Origin: PALSA-1006 sp964571195
GTDB lineage: Bacteria > Pseudomonadota > Gammaproteobacteria > Burkholderiales > Gallionellaceae
Reading direction: 5' to 3'
Length of the DNA stretch: 63,994 nucleotides
Assembly: GCA_964571195.1 (NCBI GenBank)
Contig: CAZNAD010000013.1
Span: 1-63,994 of the forward strand
In this document: positions 17,929 to 26,617 of the stretch, in pieces
Layout: each line of letters begins with the position of its first letter
Numbering within the stretch: the stretch's first letter is position 1
Position numbers and translations under genes: made by a program
The notes under the pieces: generated by a model
What the model saw: the letters and a program-made list of their open reading frames with translations, nothing else
Database searches by the model: none
What the model was told of the DNA's origin: nothing

Positions 17929-18834
17929 TTAGCGTTTGCTCATGAACTGTTCGATATGGTCTAGAAAGGCACGTGTCTTGGCCGGCAGATAACGTCGCGT
18001 CGGCATCACTGCCCAAGCTGGCACTGAGGGTAGGCACCATTCCGGTAATACGCGAATGAGTCGTTTCAGCCGCACATCTTCTGCGGCGAAACGATCCGGC
18101 AAGGCACCGATTCCCGCTCCATCCAGCAGCAATTGCTGGATCACGCCGGGTGAATTCATCGTCAAACGGCCTGGCGGCACACCTTCCCAAACGGCTTTGC
18201 CGCAGGACAAGCGCCAGGGGATCGCCTGGCCGAGATCGGATAGCATACGCACCGAGCTATGTTGCGAGAGTTCGTCCGGCGAATTCGGTGCCGGATGCAG
18301 AGCCAGATAAATCGGGCTGGCATACAGCCCCAACTGCGCCTCGTCGATCTTGCGTGCTGCCAGCGTGGAATCGTCTTTCAGCGACCCCATGCGGATCGCC
18401 AGATCGAAACGCTCGCCGATGAGGTCGACATGGCGCGAGCTGAGGTCGAGGTCGAGTTGCACTTCGGGATATGTTTCGATGAAGGTGGCGAGTGCGCGCG
18501 ACAGGGTATGCCGGGCGTAATCCTCCGGCATGGACACACGCAATCTGCCGCGCGGCTGCACATCCTGGCTGCGCACGAAATCCTGCACAGTCGCCACTTC
18601 TTCCGCCACGCGGCGGCTGTGGTCAAGGAATTCCCGGCCAAAGTCGGTGAGCGTCAGGCGGCGCGTGGTGCGGATTAACAGCCGCTGCCCCAGCAATTCT
18701 TCCAGATTGGCCAGACGCCGCGAGACGGTGGCCTTGGGCATGCCCAGATGTTCGGAGGCGCGTACCAGACTCTCCTGTTCGACGATGGTGGCGAACAGCA
18801 GTAGGTCATCTGCGGAAAGATTATTTTGTTCCAT
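17929..18834 (-). CDS. LysR-family transcriptional regulator
   Basis: A 301-residue regulator. The N-terminal helix-turn-helix is typical (LLFATIVEQESLVRASEHLG, then PKATVSRRLANLEELLGQRL), followed by RTTRRLTLTDFGREFLDH. The C-terminal effector-binding half is recognisable from RGRLRVSMPEDYARHTLS and the DLAIRMGSL block. It is transcribed away from the pirin-cytochrome b561-YceI gene group; such divergent placement usually means that it controls the neighbouring operon and itself. The effector cannot be predicted. Confidence 0.92.
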   Translation of the reverse strand: MEQNNLSADDLLLFATIVEQESLVRASEHLGMPKATVSRRLANLEELLGQRLLIRTTRRLTLTDFGREFLDHSRRVAEEVATVQDFVRSQDVQPRGRLRVSMPEDYARHTLSRALATFIETYPEVQLDLDLSSRHVDLIGERFDLAIRMGSLKDDSTLAARKIDEAQLGLYASPIYLALHPAPNSPDELSQHSSVRMLSDLGQAIPWRLSCGKAVWEGVPPGRLTMNSPGVIQQLLLDGAGIGALPDRFAAEDVRLKRLIRVLPEWCLPSVPAWAVMPTRRYLPAKTRAFLDHIEQFMSKR

Positions 18835-18840
18835 ATTCGG

Positions 18841-18851
18841 GATAGTCTATC
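18841..18851. promoter_or_regulatory. Candidate LysR-regulator binding site
   Basis: The inverted repeat GATAG-T-CTATC lies seven bases upstream of the regulator start codon, in the 95-base divergent intergenic region ahead of pirin. It has the interrupted-dyad form of LysR-type operators, but it is short and no second copy proves it. Confidence 0.3.
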
Positions 18852-18929
18852 TCGTTATGGCATCTTTATCTATCTTTTCGGGACTCTTACCATGCACTCA
18901 CTTTCTCTCCCATTACCTAGGAGTCTGCC

Positions 18930-19796
18930 GTGAACACTGTCATTCCAAGCGCACTCGCACGATCTCGCACCGTGGATCGTCTCGTCGAGGGTATCCCGAC
19001 CTCGGACGGCGCGGGGGTGAAGCTCACCCGCGTGTTGACCGGCAAGTTACAGCGCCGTCTCGATCCGTTCCTGATGCTCGATGCGTTCGGCAGCGACGAC
19101 CCCGATGATTACATCGCTGGTTTCCCCGACCACCCACATCGCGGTTTCGAGACCATCACTTATATGCTGGCGGGGCGCATGCGCCATCGCGACAGTGCCG
19201 GACACGAAGGTCTGCTGGAGAACGGCGGCATGCAGTGGATGGTCGCCGGGCGTGGTGCCATCCATTCCGAGATCCCGGAGCAGGAGGATGGCGTGATGGA
19301 AGGATTCCAGCTCTGGCTCAACCTGCCCGCCAGCAACAAGATGGCAGCGCCCTGGTACAAGGACTTTCCCAGTGCAACGATCCCGGAATACACCACGCCG
19401 GAGGGCGTTAAGGTGCGGGTGATCGCGGGCAACAGTAACGGGGTGAGCGGTGCCATGACGCGCGAGACCACCGAGCCGCTCTATCTTGATGTCCATTTAC
19501 CGGCAGGGACAGCGTTTTCCACGGCATTGCCCACCACGCACAATGCGTTCATCTATGTCTATCGTGGCGAGGTGAAGGTAGGGGAGGCTGATGTGGAGAG
19601 TCAGCGCATGGCGATATTGGACAACACGGCAGAAGCCGACGGCGTAAGCTTGACGGCCAGTCGGGATGCGCGCCTCATTCTGGTCGCGGGCAAACCGCTC
19701 AATGAAGCTATCGTGCAATACGGCCCGTTCGTGATGAACACACAGGACGAGATCCATCAGGCACTGGATGATTTCAGGAATGGTCGTTTCGCATAG
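18930..19796 (+). CDS. Pirin-family protein
   Basis: A 288-residue bicupin of the pirin/YhhW family. Metal-ligand histidines are present in FPDHPHRGFETITYML and the distal His-x-Glu pair in GRGAIHSEIPEQEDG. The cupin fold is further supported by MEGFQLWLNLPASNKM. Members act as quercetin dioxygenases or as redox-sensitive regulatory proteins, so the activity is open. Translation appears to begin at a GTG with TAGGAG upstream. It heads a plus-strand group with cytochrome b561 and two YceI genes, opposite a LysR regulator, an arrangement commonly induced by electrophiles or organic stress in proteobacteria. Confidence 0.9.
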   Translation: MNTVIPSALARSRTVDRLVEGIPTSDGAGVKLTRVLTGKLQRRLDPFLMLDAFGSDDPDDYIAGFPDHPHRGFETITYMLAGRMRHRDSAGHEGLLENGGMQWMVAGRGAIHSEIPEQEDGVMEGFQLWLNLPASNKMAAPWYKDFPSATIPEYTTPEGVKVRVIAGNSNGVSGAMTRETTEPLYLDVHLPAGTAFSTALPTTHNAFIYVYRGEVKVGEADVESQRMAILDNTAEADGVSLTASRDARLILVAGKPLNEAIVQYGPFVMNTQDEIHQALDDFRNGRFA

Positions 19797-19805
19797 GAGC
19801 CGAAC

Positions 19806-20354
19806 ATGAATCCACTCACTGCACGTTATGACCATATCGCCATCACCCTGCACTGGCTGGTTGCGTTGCTCATCTTCGTGGCCTTCCCGCTCGGCGTGTA
19901 TATGCACGACCTGCCGCTGTCGCCGACGAAACTACAGCTATACAGCTACCACAAATGGCTGGGCATCACGGTATTGATGCTGGCCGTGGTGCGGGCGTTC
20001 TGGCGCAGCACACATACACCACCGCCGTTGCCCGATACGCTGCAACGCTGGGAGCATGTGGTGAGCCATCTCACGCATCTGGCCTTGTATGCACTGATCC
20101 TGGCCGTGCCTTTGTCCGGCTGGCTGATGAGTTCGGCCAAAGGTTTCCAGACGGTATGGTTCGGTGTGTTGCCATTACCCGATCTGCTGGGGAAAGACAA
20201 AGAGCTGGGCGAGTTGTTGGCGCTGGTGCATCAGGGATTGAATCTCGCCCTGTTCCTCTTGGTGGGGATGCATATCGCGGCAGTGATCAAACATCGCTTC
20301 ATTGACCGGGACGATATTCTTGCCCGCATGTTGCCGAAAGGAGCAAACAAATGA
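19806..20354 (+). CDS. Cytochrome b561
   Basis: A 182-residue inner-membrane diheme b cytochrome of the YodB/CybB type, carrying electrons between the quinone pool and periplasmic acceptors. Four membrane segments are seen, with heme-ligand histidines in ITLHWLVALLIF, YSYHKWLGITVLML, HVVSHLTHLALYALIL-type region (VVSHLTHLALYAL) and LFLLVGMHIAAVIKHRF. The stop codon overlaps the start of the first YceI gene (ATGA), as in many bacteria where b561 and YceI are paired. The start follows GGAGCCGAAC by a short space. Confidence 0.93.
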   Translation: MNPLTARYDHIAITLHWLVALLIFVAFPLGVYMHDLPLSPTKLQLYSYHKWLGITVLMLAVVRAFWRSTHTPPPLPDTLQRWEHVVSHLTHLALYALILAVPLSGWLMSSAKGFQTVWFGVLPLPDLLGKDKELGELLALVHQGLNLALFLLVGMHIAAVIKHRFIDRDDILARMLPKGANK

Positions 20355-20923
20355 TCGATATGCGCATGATCATGATGGCGGGGCTGTTGCTGCTGGGCGG
20401 ACCGGCTGCCGCGCTGGAGTTCAAGCAAGTGTCCGCAGCGGAAAGTTCGGTCACTTTCGCTTACAAACAGATGGGGGTGCCGCTGGAAGGGAAGTTCAAC
20501 AAGTTCACGGCACAGATCAGCTTCGACCCGGCGCGATTGAATGTGGCGCAAGCCAAGATAGATATCGAGCTGGGCAGTATCGATACCGGTTCAGCCGAAG
20601 CCGACGAAGAGGTGCTTGGCAAGTTATGGTTCAATGCCAAGACTCATCCCGTGGCCAGTTTCACCGCCAGCGGGATCAGGGCGGTGGGAGCAAATCGTTA
20701 TGAAGCGACCGGCAAACTGAGTATCAAAGGCAAGACCCTGGATATCAGCGCGCCCGTGACATTTCAGGCGCACGGCACACGCGGTGTTTTTGACGGCCGC
20801 TTTACCCTCAGGCGGCTGGATTATGCAATAGGCGAGGGGGCATGGGCGGACGTCGGCACGGTCGCCAATGACATCCAGATCAAATTTCACCTCGTTGTGA
20901 ATGCAACAAGCGGCAAGAAGTAG
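20351..20923 (+). CDS. YceI-family periplasmic protein (first copy)
   Basis: A 190-residue lipocalin-like protein with a signal peptide ending GGPAAALEF. YceI proteins bind isoprenoid-like molecules, including polyprenyl and possibly quinone-type ligands, in a beta-barrel. The family pattern is visible in SSVTFAYKQMGVPLEGKFNKF, RLNVAQAKIDIELGSIDTG and ATGKLSIKGKTLDISAPV. It overlaps cytochrome b561 by four bases. Its sequence differs clearly from the second copy (residues such as EGAWADVGTVANDIQIKF are specific to this subgroup), so the pair is an old duplication. Confidence 0.9.
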   Translation: MIDMRMIMMAGLLLLGGPAAALEFKQVSAAESSVTFAYKQMGVPLEGKFNKFTAQISFDPARLNVAQAKIDIELGSIDTGSAEADEEVLGKLWFNAKTHPVASFTASGIRAVGANRYEATGKLSIKGKTLDISAPVTFQAHGTRGVFDGRFTLRRLDYAIGEGAWADVGTVANDIQIKFHLVVNATSGKK

Positions 20924-20953
20924 TTTTCAACCCAACCACCCAAGGAGAACAGC

Positions 20954-21520
20954 ATGAAAAGATTAGTCGCCCTCACCATCGGTTCTTTATTATCTGCCGC
21001 CGCCTGCGCGGCTCCCGAGACTTACGTGATCGAACCCACGCACACTTTGCCCCGTTTCGAGTACAACCACCTCGGTTATTCCGTGCAGTTGAGCCGCTTT
21101 GACAAGACTTCCGGCACGATCACCATCGACCGTGCGAACAAGAGTGGCTCGGTGGAGGTGACCATCGATGCAAAATCGGTCAACACCGGTTATGCCTTAT
21201 TCAACAGCCATATCCAGGGGCCGGATTTCTTTGACACGGAGATGTTCCCTACCATCACCTACAAGTCCAAAAAAATGAGATTCGAGGGCGACAAACTGGT
21301 CGCAGTGGACGGGGATTTGACCATCAAGGGTATCACCAAGCCAGTGACGCTGACGGTCAACTCTTTCTTCTGCATGCCGCACCCGATGGTCAAAAAAGAC
21401 GCCTGTGGTGCAACCGCCACGGCCAAGGTTAAACGTTCCGACTTCAACATGAGCAAAGCCGTTCCCTACGTGAGTGATGAAGTCACGCTGACCATCCCGG
21501 TCGAAGCCATCAAACAATAA
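20954..21520 (+). CDS. YceI-family periplasmic protein (second copy)
   Basis: A 188-residue secreted YceI protein with signal peptide MKRLVALTIGSLLSAAACAA. Family blocks: TYVIEPTHTLPRFEYNHLG, SGTITIDRANKSGSVEVTID and GDLTIKGITKPVTLTVNSF. Two cysteines flank MPHPMVKKDACG, which may form a disulfide. It follows the first copy by 30 bases with AAGGAGA before the start. An imperfect hairpin at about 21530-21553 lies between this gene and nemA and may reduce read-through. Ligand and exact role are unknown. Confidence 0.92.
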   Translation: MKRLVALTIGSLLSAAACAAPETYVIEPTHTLPRFEYNHLGYSVQLSRFDKTSGTITIDRANKSGSVEVTIDAKSVNTGYALFNSHIQGPDFFDTEMFPTITYKSKKMRFEGDKLVAVDGDLTIKGITKPVTLTVNSFFCMPHPMVKKDACGATATAKVKRSDFNMSKAVPYVSDEVTLTIPVEAIKQ

Positions 21521-21583
21521 TGAAAGTCCGCGCTCTCCCTCAGGGGAGGGCGCAGTCCCGTAAAGCCACCCAAGGAGTATCAA

Positions 21584-22651
21584 ATGAGTAATTCCCTGTT
21601 TTCGCCGCTCACTCTCGGCAAGCTGCAACTGAACAACCGTGTCGTGATGGCACCGATGACACGCTGCCGCGCTATCGGCAATGTGCCGAATGCACTGATG
21701 GAGAAATATTACGCACAGCGTGCCGGTGCCGGACTGATCATCAGCGAAGGTGTCGCTCCTTCCGTCAACGGTTTGGGATATGCCCGGCAACCCGGCCTGT
21801 TCAGCGAGGTGCAAGTGCAGGGCTGGAAGCGCGTGACCGACGCGGTACATGCGGGCGGTAGCAAAATATTCGTGCAACTGATGCACGACGGGCGGGTCAG
21901 TCATCCCGCAAACATGGCGGCGGATGCCAGGGTCGTCGCTCCTTCTGCGATTGCCGCTCCTGGAGAGATGTGGACCGACAGCAGCAGCATGCAGCCCTAT
22001 CCGGTGCCCGAAGCGATGAGCGAAGATGATATCAAACAGGCCATCGCCGAATTCGCCGCAGGAGCGAAGAACGCCATCGCCGCCGGGTTCGATGGCATCG
22101 AGCTACACGGTGCGAACGGTTATCTGATCGACCAGTTCCTCAATACGGCATCCAATCAGCGCACGGATAAATGGGGCGGCAGCGTGGAGAACCGCATCCG
22201 CTTCGCTGTCGAAGTCGCCAAGGCATCTGTCGCCGCCATCGGTGCAGAGCGAGTCGGTATGCGTATCTCACCTTATGGGGCATTCAACGGTACGGTGGCC
22301 GATGCGGAGATGGATGTGTTGTATGAGCGATTGATCGAAGAATTGAACAATCTCGGTCTGGTTTACATTCACGTCGTAGATCACAGTTCGATGGGCGCAC
22401 CCGAAGTCAGCCCTGCGTTGAAGGCCAAGATTCGCAGCAACTTCAAGGGCAGGTACATCCTCTCCGGCGGTTACGATGCCGCGCGCGCCAATGCCGATCT
22501 CGATGCGAAGCACGGCGACCTCGTGGCTTTCGGTCGTCCGTTCATCGCCAATCCCGACTTGGTGCAGAAGCTGCAAAGCGGTGCGGCACTGACCGCGCCG
22601 GATTCCAGTACCTTCTACACGCCGAGCGAGAAGGGCTACACCGACTATTGA
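21584..22651 (+). CDS. nemA: Old-yellow-enzyme family alkene reductase
   Basis: A 355-residue FMN- and NADPH-dependent ene-reductase of the N-ethylmaleimide reductase type. Recognisable blocks: the N-terminal LGKLQLNNRVVMAPMTRCRA, the substrate region EGVAPSVNGLGYARQPGLFS, the catalytic FDGIELHGANGYLIDQFL with HGAN, and WGGSVENRIRF. The C-terminal FMN phosphate region DLVAFGRPFIANPDLV is intact. It detoxifies electrophiles such as maleimides, nitro-esters and unsaturated carbonyls. It ends the b561-YceI gene group and is preceded by CAAGGAG. Confidence 0.93.
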   Translation: MSNSLFSPLTLGKLQLNNRVVMAPMTRCRAIGNVPNALMEKYYAQRAGAGLIISEGVAPSVNGLGYARQPGLFSEVQVQGWKRVTDAVHAGGSKIFVQLMHDGRVSHPANMAADARVVAPSAIAAPGEMWTDSSSMQPYPVPEAMSEDDIKQAIAEFAAGAKNAIAAGFDGIELHGANGYLIDQFLNTASNQRTDKWGGSVENRIRFAVEVAKASVAAIGAERVGMRISPYGAFNGTVADAEMDVLYERLIEELNNLGLVYIHVVDHSSMGAPEVSPALKAKIRSNFKGRYILSGGYDAARANADLDAKHGDLVAFGRPFIANPDLVQKLQSGAALTAPDSSTFYTPSEKGYTDY

Positions 22652-22684
22652 GGGTAAACATAGCGCACATTGCGCAGGCAAACT

Positions 22685-22794
22685 CCCTTCCCCCGTAGGC
22701 GGGGGAAGGGCTGGGGATGAGGGGCGGTGCATCTTTCCCAAACTGGCTTCAACCTGCCATCCCTCCCCCCCCTCTCCCGCTTGCGGGAGAGGGG
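22685..22794. repeat. Paired REP-like palindromes
   Basis: Two C/G-rich hairpins separated by about 58 bases: CCCTTCCCCC facing GGGGGAAGGG at 22685-22710, and CCCCTCTCCCGC facing GCGGGAGAGGGG at 22769-22794. Each is flanked by short TGGGG/TGAGGGG or mirror-image ATCCCTCCCC tails pointing towards the other. This head-to-head pairing is typical of extragenic palindromic repeats. Related hairpins occur inside the helicase gene at 58931 and 59648. Confidence 0.8.
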
Positions 22795-22854
22795 CTTTCC
22801 GCAACTGCATACGTTAATTCGTGTCGGATCAATAAGCCGCAACAAGGAGTCGCT

Positions 22855-23490
22855 ATGCAAATTGAAATTTGGTCGGATGTTATCTGCCCTTGGTGTTACA
22901 TCGGCAAGCGGCGTTTTGAACAGGCGCTTGCTGCTTTTGCGCACAAAAAAAGTGTCACTGTGATCTGGCGTAGCTTCGAACTTGATCAAAAATCTCCCCG
23001 GCAGTATCCCGATACGCTGGAGGTAATGCTGTCACGCAAATACGGAGTCAGCTCTGATGAGGCTGCCGCGATGAATGCGCGCGTCACGGCAATTGCCAAA
23101 GAAATCGGGCTGGATTATCGCTTGAGCGAGGCGCGTCCCGGCAACACTTTCGATGCACACCGCTTACTGCATTTCGCCGCCTCGCGAAATCTCGGCGATG
23201 AAGCGACCGAACGCATCATGCACGCCTACTTTTCCGAGTCTCTCGCCGTGGGCGATCGGGCTGCATTGGCGCGACTCGCGGCGGAATTCGGTATTGCCGA
23301 GAGCGAGGCGTTGGTGACGCTGGAGAGTGAGGCTTATTCCAGTGACGTGCGTGCGGACGAAGCAAGGGCGGCCAAGTTAGGCATCACCGGCGTACCGTTT
23401 TTTGTGATTGACGAAAAGGTAGGTATCTCGGGGGCGCAACCGGTGGAGGAGTTCACCCGGATATTGCAGCAGGCTTGGGATGAGCACTAG
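22855..23490 (+). CDS. DsbA-family oxidoreductase, FrnE-like
   Basis: A 211-residue thioredoxin-fold protein without a signal peptide, so cytoplasmic. The redox site CPWC lies near the start (SDVICPWCYIGKRRFEQAL). Other FrnE-type blocks are VIWRSFELDQKSPRQYPD, AHRLLHFAASRNLGDEATE and the cis-proline motif GITGVPFFVIDEKVGISGAQ. FrnE-like proteins are disulfide oxidoreductases linked to oxidative stress. The ATG at 22855 has AAGGAG upstream; the in-frame extension to 22717 runs through REP elements and is rejected. Confidence 0.9.
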   Translation: MQIEIWSDVICPWCYIGKRRFEQALAAFAHKKSVTVIWRSFELDQKSPRQYPDTLEVMLSRKYGVSSDEAAAMNARVTAIAKEIGLDYRLSEARPGNTFDAHRLLHFAASRNLGDEATERIMHAYFSESLAVGDRAALARLAAEFGIAESEALVTLESEAYSSDVRADEARAAKLGITGVPFFVIDEKVGISGAQPVEEFTRILQQAWDEH

Positions 23491-23496
23491 CAACTG

Positions 23497-24012
23497 CTAA
23501 AGACTTTTCAGCAACACCCAAACCGCGCCGCCCCCTCCCGCATTCTGCGGCGCTACACAGAACGCCAGTACCTGCGGGTGTTGCATCAGCCAGTGACGGG
23601 TGAGCGATTTCAGTACCCCCTCACGTCCTGCGCTGCGCCAGCCTTTGCCGTGGATCACGTTGACACAGCGCAGCCCGCTCTGTGTGGCGTGATGCAGAAA
23701 TTCCACCAGTAATTTTCTGGCTTCGTCGCTGTTGAGACCGTGCAGGTCGATGCTGTCTTGCGGCGGCCATTCCCCGCGCCGCAATTTGCGCAGCGTCATG
23801 CGGTTCAAACCGTTGCCCAGATATTCGTCGGGCGGAGTGTCGCTTGCGCCGTGGTCGGATAAGGTATCGGCGATGACGGTTGCGGTGGGATTGAAGCGGG
23901 GAACCAGATTGCGCGGCGCGGGTGCCGGGCTGATGCGACCGGAAGGCTTGAGCGGTGTCACGCCTTCCAGCGACTGCCGGAACAAGTCGGTGTCCGGTTC
24001 CGGTTTTTCTTT
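23497..24012 (-). CDS. Smr-domain protein
   Basis: A protein of about 171 residues with a C-terminal Smr domain, a putative nuclease or RNA/DNA-binding fold related to MutS2 ends. The domain signature is visible in SIDLHGLNSDEARKLLVEFL, then RCVNVIHGKGWRSAGREGVL. The stand-alone length and the LRKLRRGEWPPQ linker match the YdaL/SmrA type. No ATG fits. I suggest the TTG at 24012 (LKEKPEPDTDLFRQSLE) because the frame further upstream runs into an inverted-repeat element whose translation (SQCLCGES) looks non-native. The element may have replaced the original start region. It is convergent with the preceding DsbA-like gene. Confidence 0.8.
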   Translation of the reverse strand, partial: KEKPEPDTDLFRQSLEGVTPLKPSGRISPAPAPRNLVPRFNPTATVIADTLSDHGASDTPPDEYLGNGLNRMTLRKLRRGEWPPQDSIDLHGLNSDEARKLLVEFLHHATQSGLRCVNVIHGKGWRSAGREGVLKSLTRHWLMQHPQVLAFCVAPQNAGGGGAVWVLLKSL

Positions 24013-24023
24013 CAAGACAAAAC

Positions 24024-24139
24024 TTTCACCACAGAGACACTGAGACACAGAGAAAAACGGACAGATGAGGTAGCAGGGCGGCAATCATGCTCATATCGAA
24101 GCGCCACAGTTGCTTTCCTCGGTGTTCTCTGTGGTGAAA
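24024..24139. repeat. 116-bp element with perfect 14-bp terminal inverted repeats
   Basis: TTTCACCACAGAGA at 24024-24037 faces TCTCTGTGGTGAAA at 24126-24139. Inside the left end, CACTGAGACACAGAGA continues in the same low-complexity style. The element sits between trxB and the Smr gene and touches the 5' end of the latter. It has no coding capacity and looks like a small non-autonomous repeat. Confidence 0.8.
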
Positions 24140-24149
24140 TTGTTTTAGA

Positions 24150-25106
24150 TTACCCCAGTGAGGCGAGGTATTTGTCCGCATCCAGTGCCGCCATACAGCC
24201 TGTGGCCGCACTGGTGCAGGCCTGTCGGTAGATCTGATCCTGCACATCGCCCGCTGCAAACACACCGGAGATGCTGGTGGCGGTGGCGTTACCTTTGTTG
24301 CCGCCGCGTGTGGTGATGTAGCCGTTATCCATCTCCAGTTGTCCGGCGAAGATATCGGTGTTGGGCTTGTGGCCGATGGCGATGAATACGCCGTCCACCT
24401 TGATGTCCTGTGTTGCGCCGCCTTGTACTTGCTTCAGGCGCGCACCGGTCACGCCGCTGGCGTCTCCCAGCACTTCGTCCAGTGTCTGGTTGAGTTGCAG
24501 GGTGATCTTGCCTTCATTTACCTTTTCCATCAGGTGGTCGATCATGATGCGCTCGGCGCGGAAACTATCGCGGCGGTGTACCAGTGTCACATGGCTGGCG
24601 ATGTTGGCCAGATAAAGGGCTTCCTCCACCGCGGTATTGCCGCCGCCGATCACGGCGACCGGCTTGTTGCGGTAGAAGAAACCGTCACAGGTGGCGCAGC
24701 CGGATACCCCTTTGCCCATGAACGCCTCTTCCGAAGGCAGGCCGAGATATTGCGCCGAAGCGCCGGTGCAGACGATGAGTGCGTCGCAGGTGTAGCTGCC
24801 CGCGTCACCGACCAGCAGGAAAGGTTTTTGTTGCAGCTTGGCCGTGTGGATGTGATCGAAGATCATCTCGGTGTTGAACCGCTCCGCATGTTGCTGGAAA
24901 CGCTGCATCAGTTCCGGGCCCTGCACGCCGTTCGGGTCGGCGGGCCAGTTGTCCACTTCGGTGGTGGTCATCAGTTGGCCGCCCTGAGCCAATCCGGTGA
25001 TCAGTACCGGTTTCAGATTGGCGCGTGCGGCATATACGGCGGCGGTGTAACCGGCCGGGCCGGAACCGAGGATGATGAGGCGGTGATGCTGGGCGGCTTT
25101 TTCCAT
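24150..25106 (-). CDS. trxB: Thioredoxin-disulfide reductase
   Basis: A 318-residue FAD- and NADPH-dependent reductase that keeps thioredoxin reduced. The FAD-binding start LIILGSGPAGYTAAVYAARA, the redox-active CATCDGFFYRN near residue 135, the NADPH-binding VIGGGNTAVEEALYLA, and the C-terminal GVFAAGDVQDQIYRQACTSA are all intact. Length and motif order match the bacterial low-molecular-weight type. It is divergent from mltB with 77 bases between the starts. Confidence 0.97.
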   Translation of the reverse strand: MEKAAQHHRLIILGSGPAGYTAAVYAARANLKPVLITGLAQGGQLMTTTEVDNWPADPNGVQGPELMQRFQQHAERFNTEMIFDHIHTAKLQQKPFLLVGDAGSYTCDALIVCTGASAQYLGLPSEEAFMGKGVSGCATCDGFFYRNKPVAVIGGGNTAVEEALYLANIASHVTLVHRRDSFRAERIMIDHLMEKVNEGKITLQLNQTLDEVLGDASGVTGARLKQVQGGATQDIKVDGVFIAIGHKPNTDIFAGQLEMDNGYITTRGGNKGNATATSISGVFAAGDVQDQIYRQACTSAATGCMAALDADKYLASLG

Positions 25107-25183
25107 GACAGACTTTCGCTATGCGTGACAGAGGGCGAAATTTATCAGTGCAAGGGGTGGCTGTCGAGTAAAATGCGCGCCTT

Positions 25184-26149
25184 ATGTACCGACTACTCTC
25201 GCTCATCTTGCCCCTGTCACTGCTGGGGGTTAATGCCGCTGCTGCGGAGCTGCCGGGCATTCCCCAGTTCATCGACGAGATGGTGAGCAAGCACCGCTTC
25301 AATCGCGAAGAACTGGAGCTGACCTTCCAGCGCGCCGAGCATCGACCCGACATCATCGCGGCCATCTCGGCTCCGGCCACCATCAAACCCTGGGCCGAAT
25401 ATCGCGCGTCCTTCATCAACCCGGCGCGTACCGACGGCGGAATGGCGTTCTGGAAACAATATGCGGCGCAATTGCAGCGCGCCGAACAGCAATACGGTGT
25501 GCCGCAAGAAATCATCGTTGCGGTGATCGGTGTGGAGACCTTGTATGGCCGAAGGATGGGACGGCACCGCACGCTGGATGCCCTGACCACACTGGCATTT
25601 GATTACCCGCGCCGCGCCGAATTTTTCCGCAGCGAGTTGGAGCACTACCTGCTGCTCGCGCGCGAGCAAGGCTTCGATCTGTTCGAACTGAAAGCCTCGT
25701 ACGCGGGCGCTTTGGGTATCCCGCAATTCATGCCCAGCAGCTACCGTAAACATGCGCTGGATTTCAACGGTAACGGCAAGGTCGATCTGCTGAGCGAGCC
25801 AGAAGATGCCATCGGCAGCGTCGCCAATTATCTCAAACAATATGGTTGGAAACGCGGTGAACCGGTGGCGCAATTAGCCGTTCTGGGTAACGAGGTTTTT
25901 CCTGTGATCGCGGGAGAGCCGCGCAGCCTGGCGGTCTGGGCGCAGGAGGGGGTGACTCCGGCGAACAAACCGCAGGGTAATGTCCCGCCGGCGGTGTTGC
26001 TCGACTTTACCGTCGAAACGGGCAAAGAATATTGGCTGACTTACAACAACTTCCGCGTCATCACGCTCTACAACAACAGCAACTTCTACGCGATGTCGGT
26101 GTTTCAACTGGCCGAAGTTTTGCGTACCAACTACAACGCTACGCCCTGA
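25184..26149 (+). CDS. mltB: Membrane-bound lytic murein transglycosylase B
   Basis: A 321-residue periplasmic peptidoglycan lyase. A signal peptide is present (LLSLILPLSLLGVNAAAAEL); no lipobox cysteine is seen, so it may be soluble rather than a lipoprotein. The catalytic glutamate lies in VIGVETLYGRRMG. Family motifs include LAREQGFDLFELKASYAGALG, IPQFMPSSYRKHALDFNGNG and YNNSNFYAMSVFQLAEVL. It overlaps the stop of the NlpC/P60 gene on the opposite strand by 11 bases, and both act on the cell wall. Confidence 0.94.
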   Translation: MYRLLSLILPLSLLGVNAAAAELPGIPQFIDEMVSKHRFNREELELTFQRAEHRPDIIAAISAPATIKPWAEYRASFINPARTDGGMAFWKQYAAQLQRAEQQYGVPQEIIVAVIGVETLYGRRMGRHRTLDALTTLAFDYPRRAEFFRSELEHYLLLAREQGFDLFELKASYAGALGIPQFMPSSYRKHALDFNGNGKVDLLSEPEDAIGSVANYLKQYGWKRGEPVAQLAVLGNEVFPVIAGEPRSLAVWAQEGVTPANKPQGNVPPAVLLDFTVETGKEYWLTYNNFRVITLYNNSNFYAMSVFQLAEVLRTNYNATP

Positions 26150-26606
26150 TGCGGCGCGCTCCGTTGTAGCGGCTGGTCCAATATCGTTCGTCCATCTTTT
26201 CCACGCGGATGCGGCTGCCCGTCTTGGGCGCATGCACGAATTTGCCGTCCCCGACGAATATCCCCACATGCGAATACGGGCGATCCAGCGTATTGAAGAA
26301 GACCAGATCGCCGGGGCGCAGTTGTTCGCTCCTGAGCGATTTGCCCACGCGACTCAATTCGCGGCTGGTGCGCGGCAAGGCGATCTTCAGCGTGTGCTGA
26401 AACACATGTCCGACAAAACCGCTGCAATCGAAACCGGCATCAGGCGACGCACCGCCGTAACGGTAGGGGATATCCGCCAGACTCATCGCATACATCACCA
26501 GCTCATTCATCTCCGTCTCTGAAGCCGAAGGCGCTGAGGTATGCCGCGGCGACGAGCTACAGGCACCGAGCAGAGCGAGCAACAAAATGAGCAGCGTTCT
26601 TTTCAT
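26139..26606 (-). CDS. NlpC/P60 family lipoprotein, putative peptidoglycan endopeptidase
   Basis: A 155-residue lipoprotein with signal MKRTLLILLLALLGACSSS and lipobox LLGAC. The catalytic domain has the active-site Cys in GGASPDAGFDCSGFVGHVF, His in YSHVGIFVGDGKFVHAPKTG, and the LRPGDLVFFNT block. This is the Spr/YafL type that cleaves gamma-D-Glu-diaminopimelate bonds. The ATG at 26606 gives a proper lipoprotein signal; a longer frame upstream (to 26834) reads through the preceding gene and is rejected. It lies 11 bases downstream of an unknown gene on the same strand. Confidence 0.92.
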   Translation of the reverse strand: MKRTLLILLLALLGACSSSPRHTSAPSASETEMNELVMYAMSLADIPYRYGGASPDAGFDCSGFVGHVFQHTLKIALPRTSRELSRVGKSLRSEQLRPGDLVFFNTLDRPYSHVGIFVGDGKFVHAPKTGSRIRVEKMDERYWTSRYNGARRIRA

Positions 26607-26617
26607 GGGGCAGGGGC

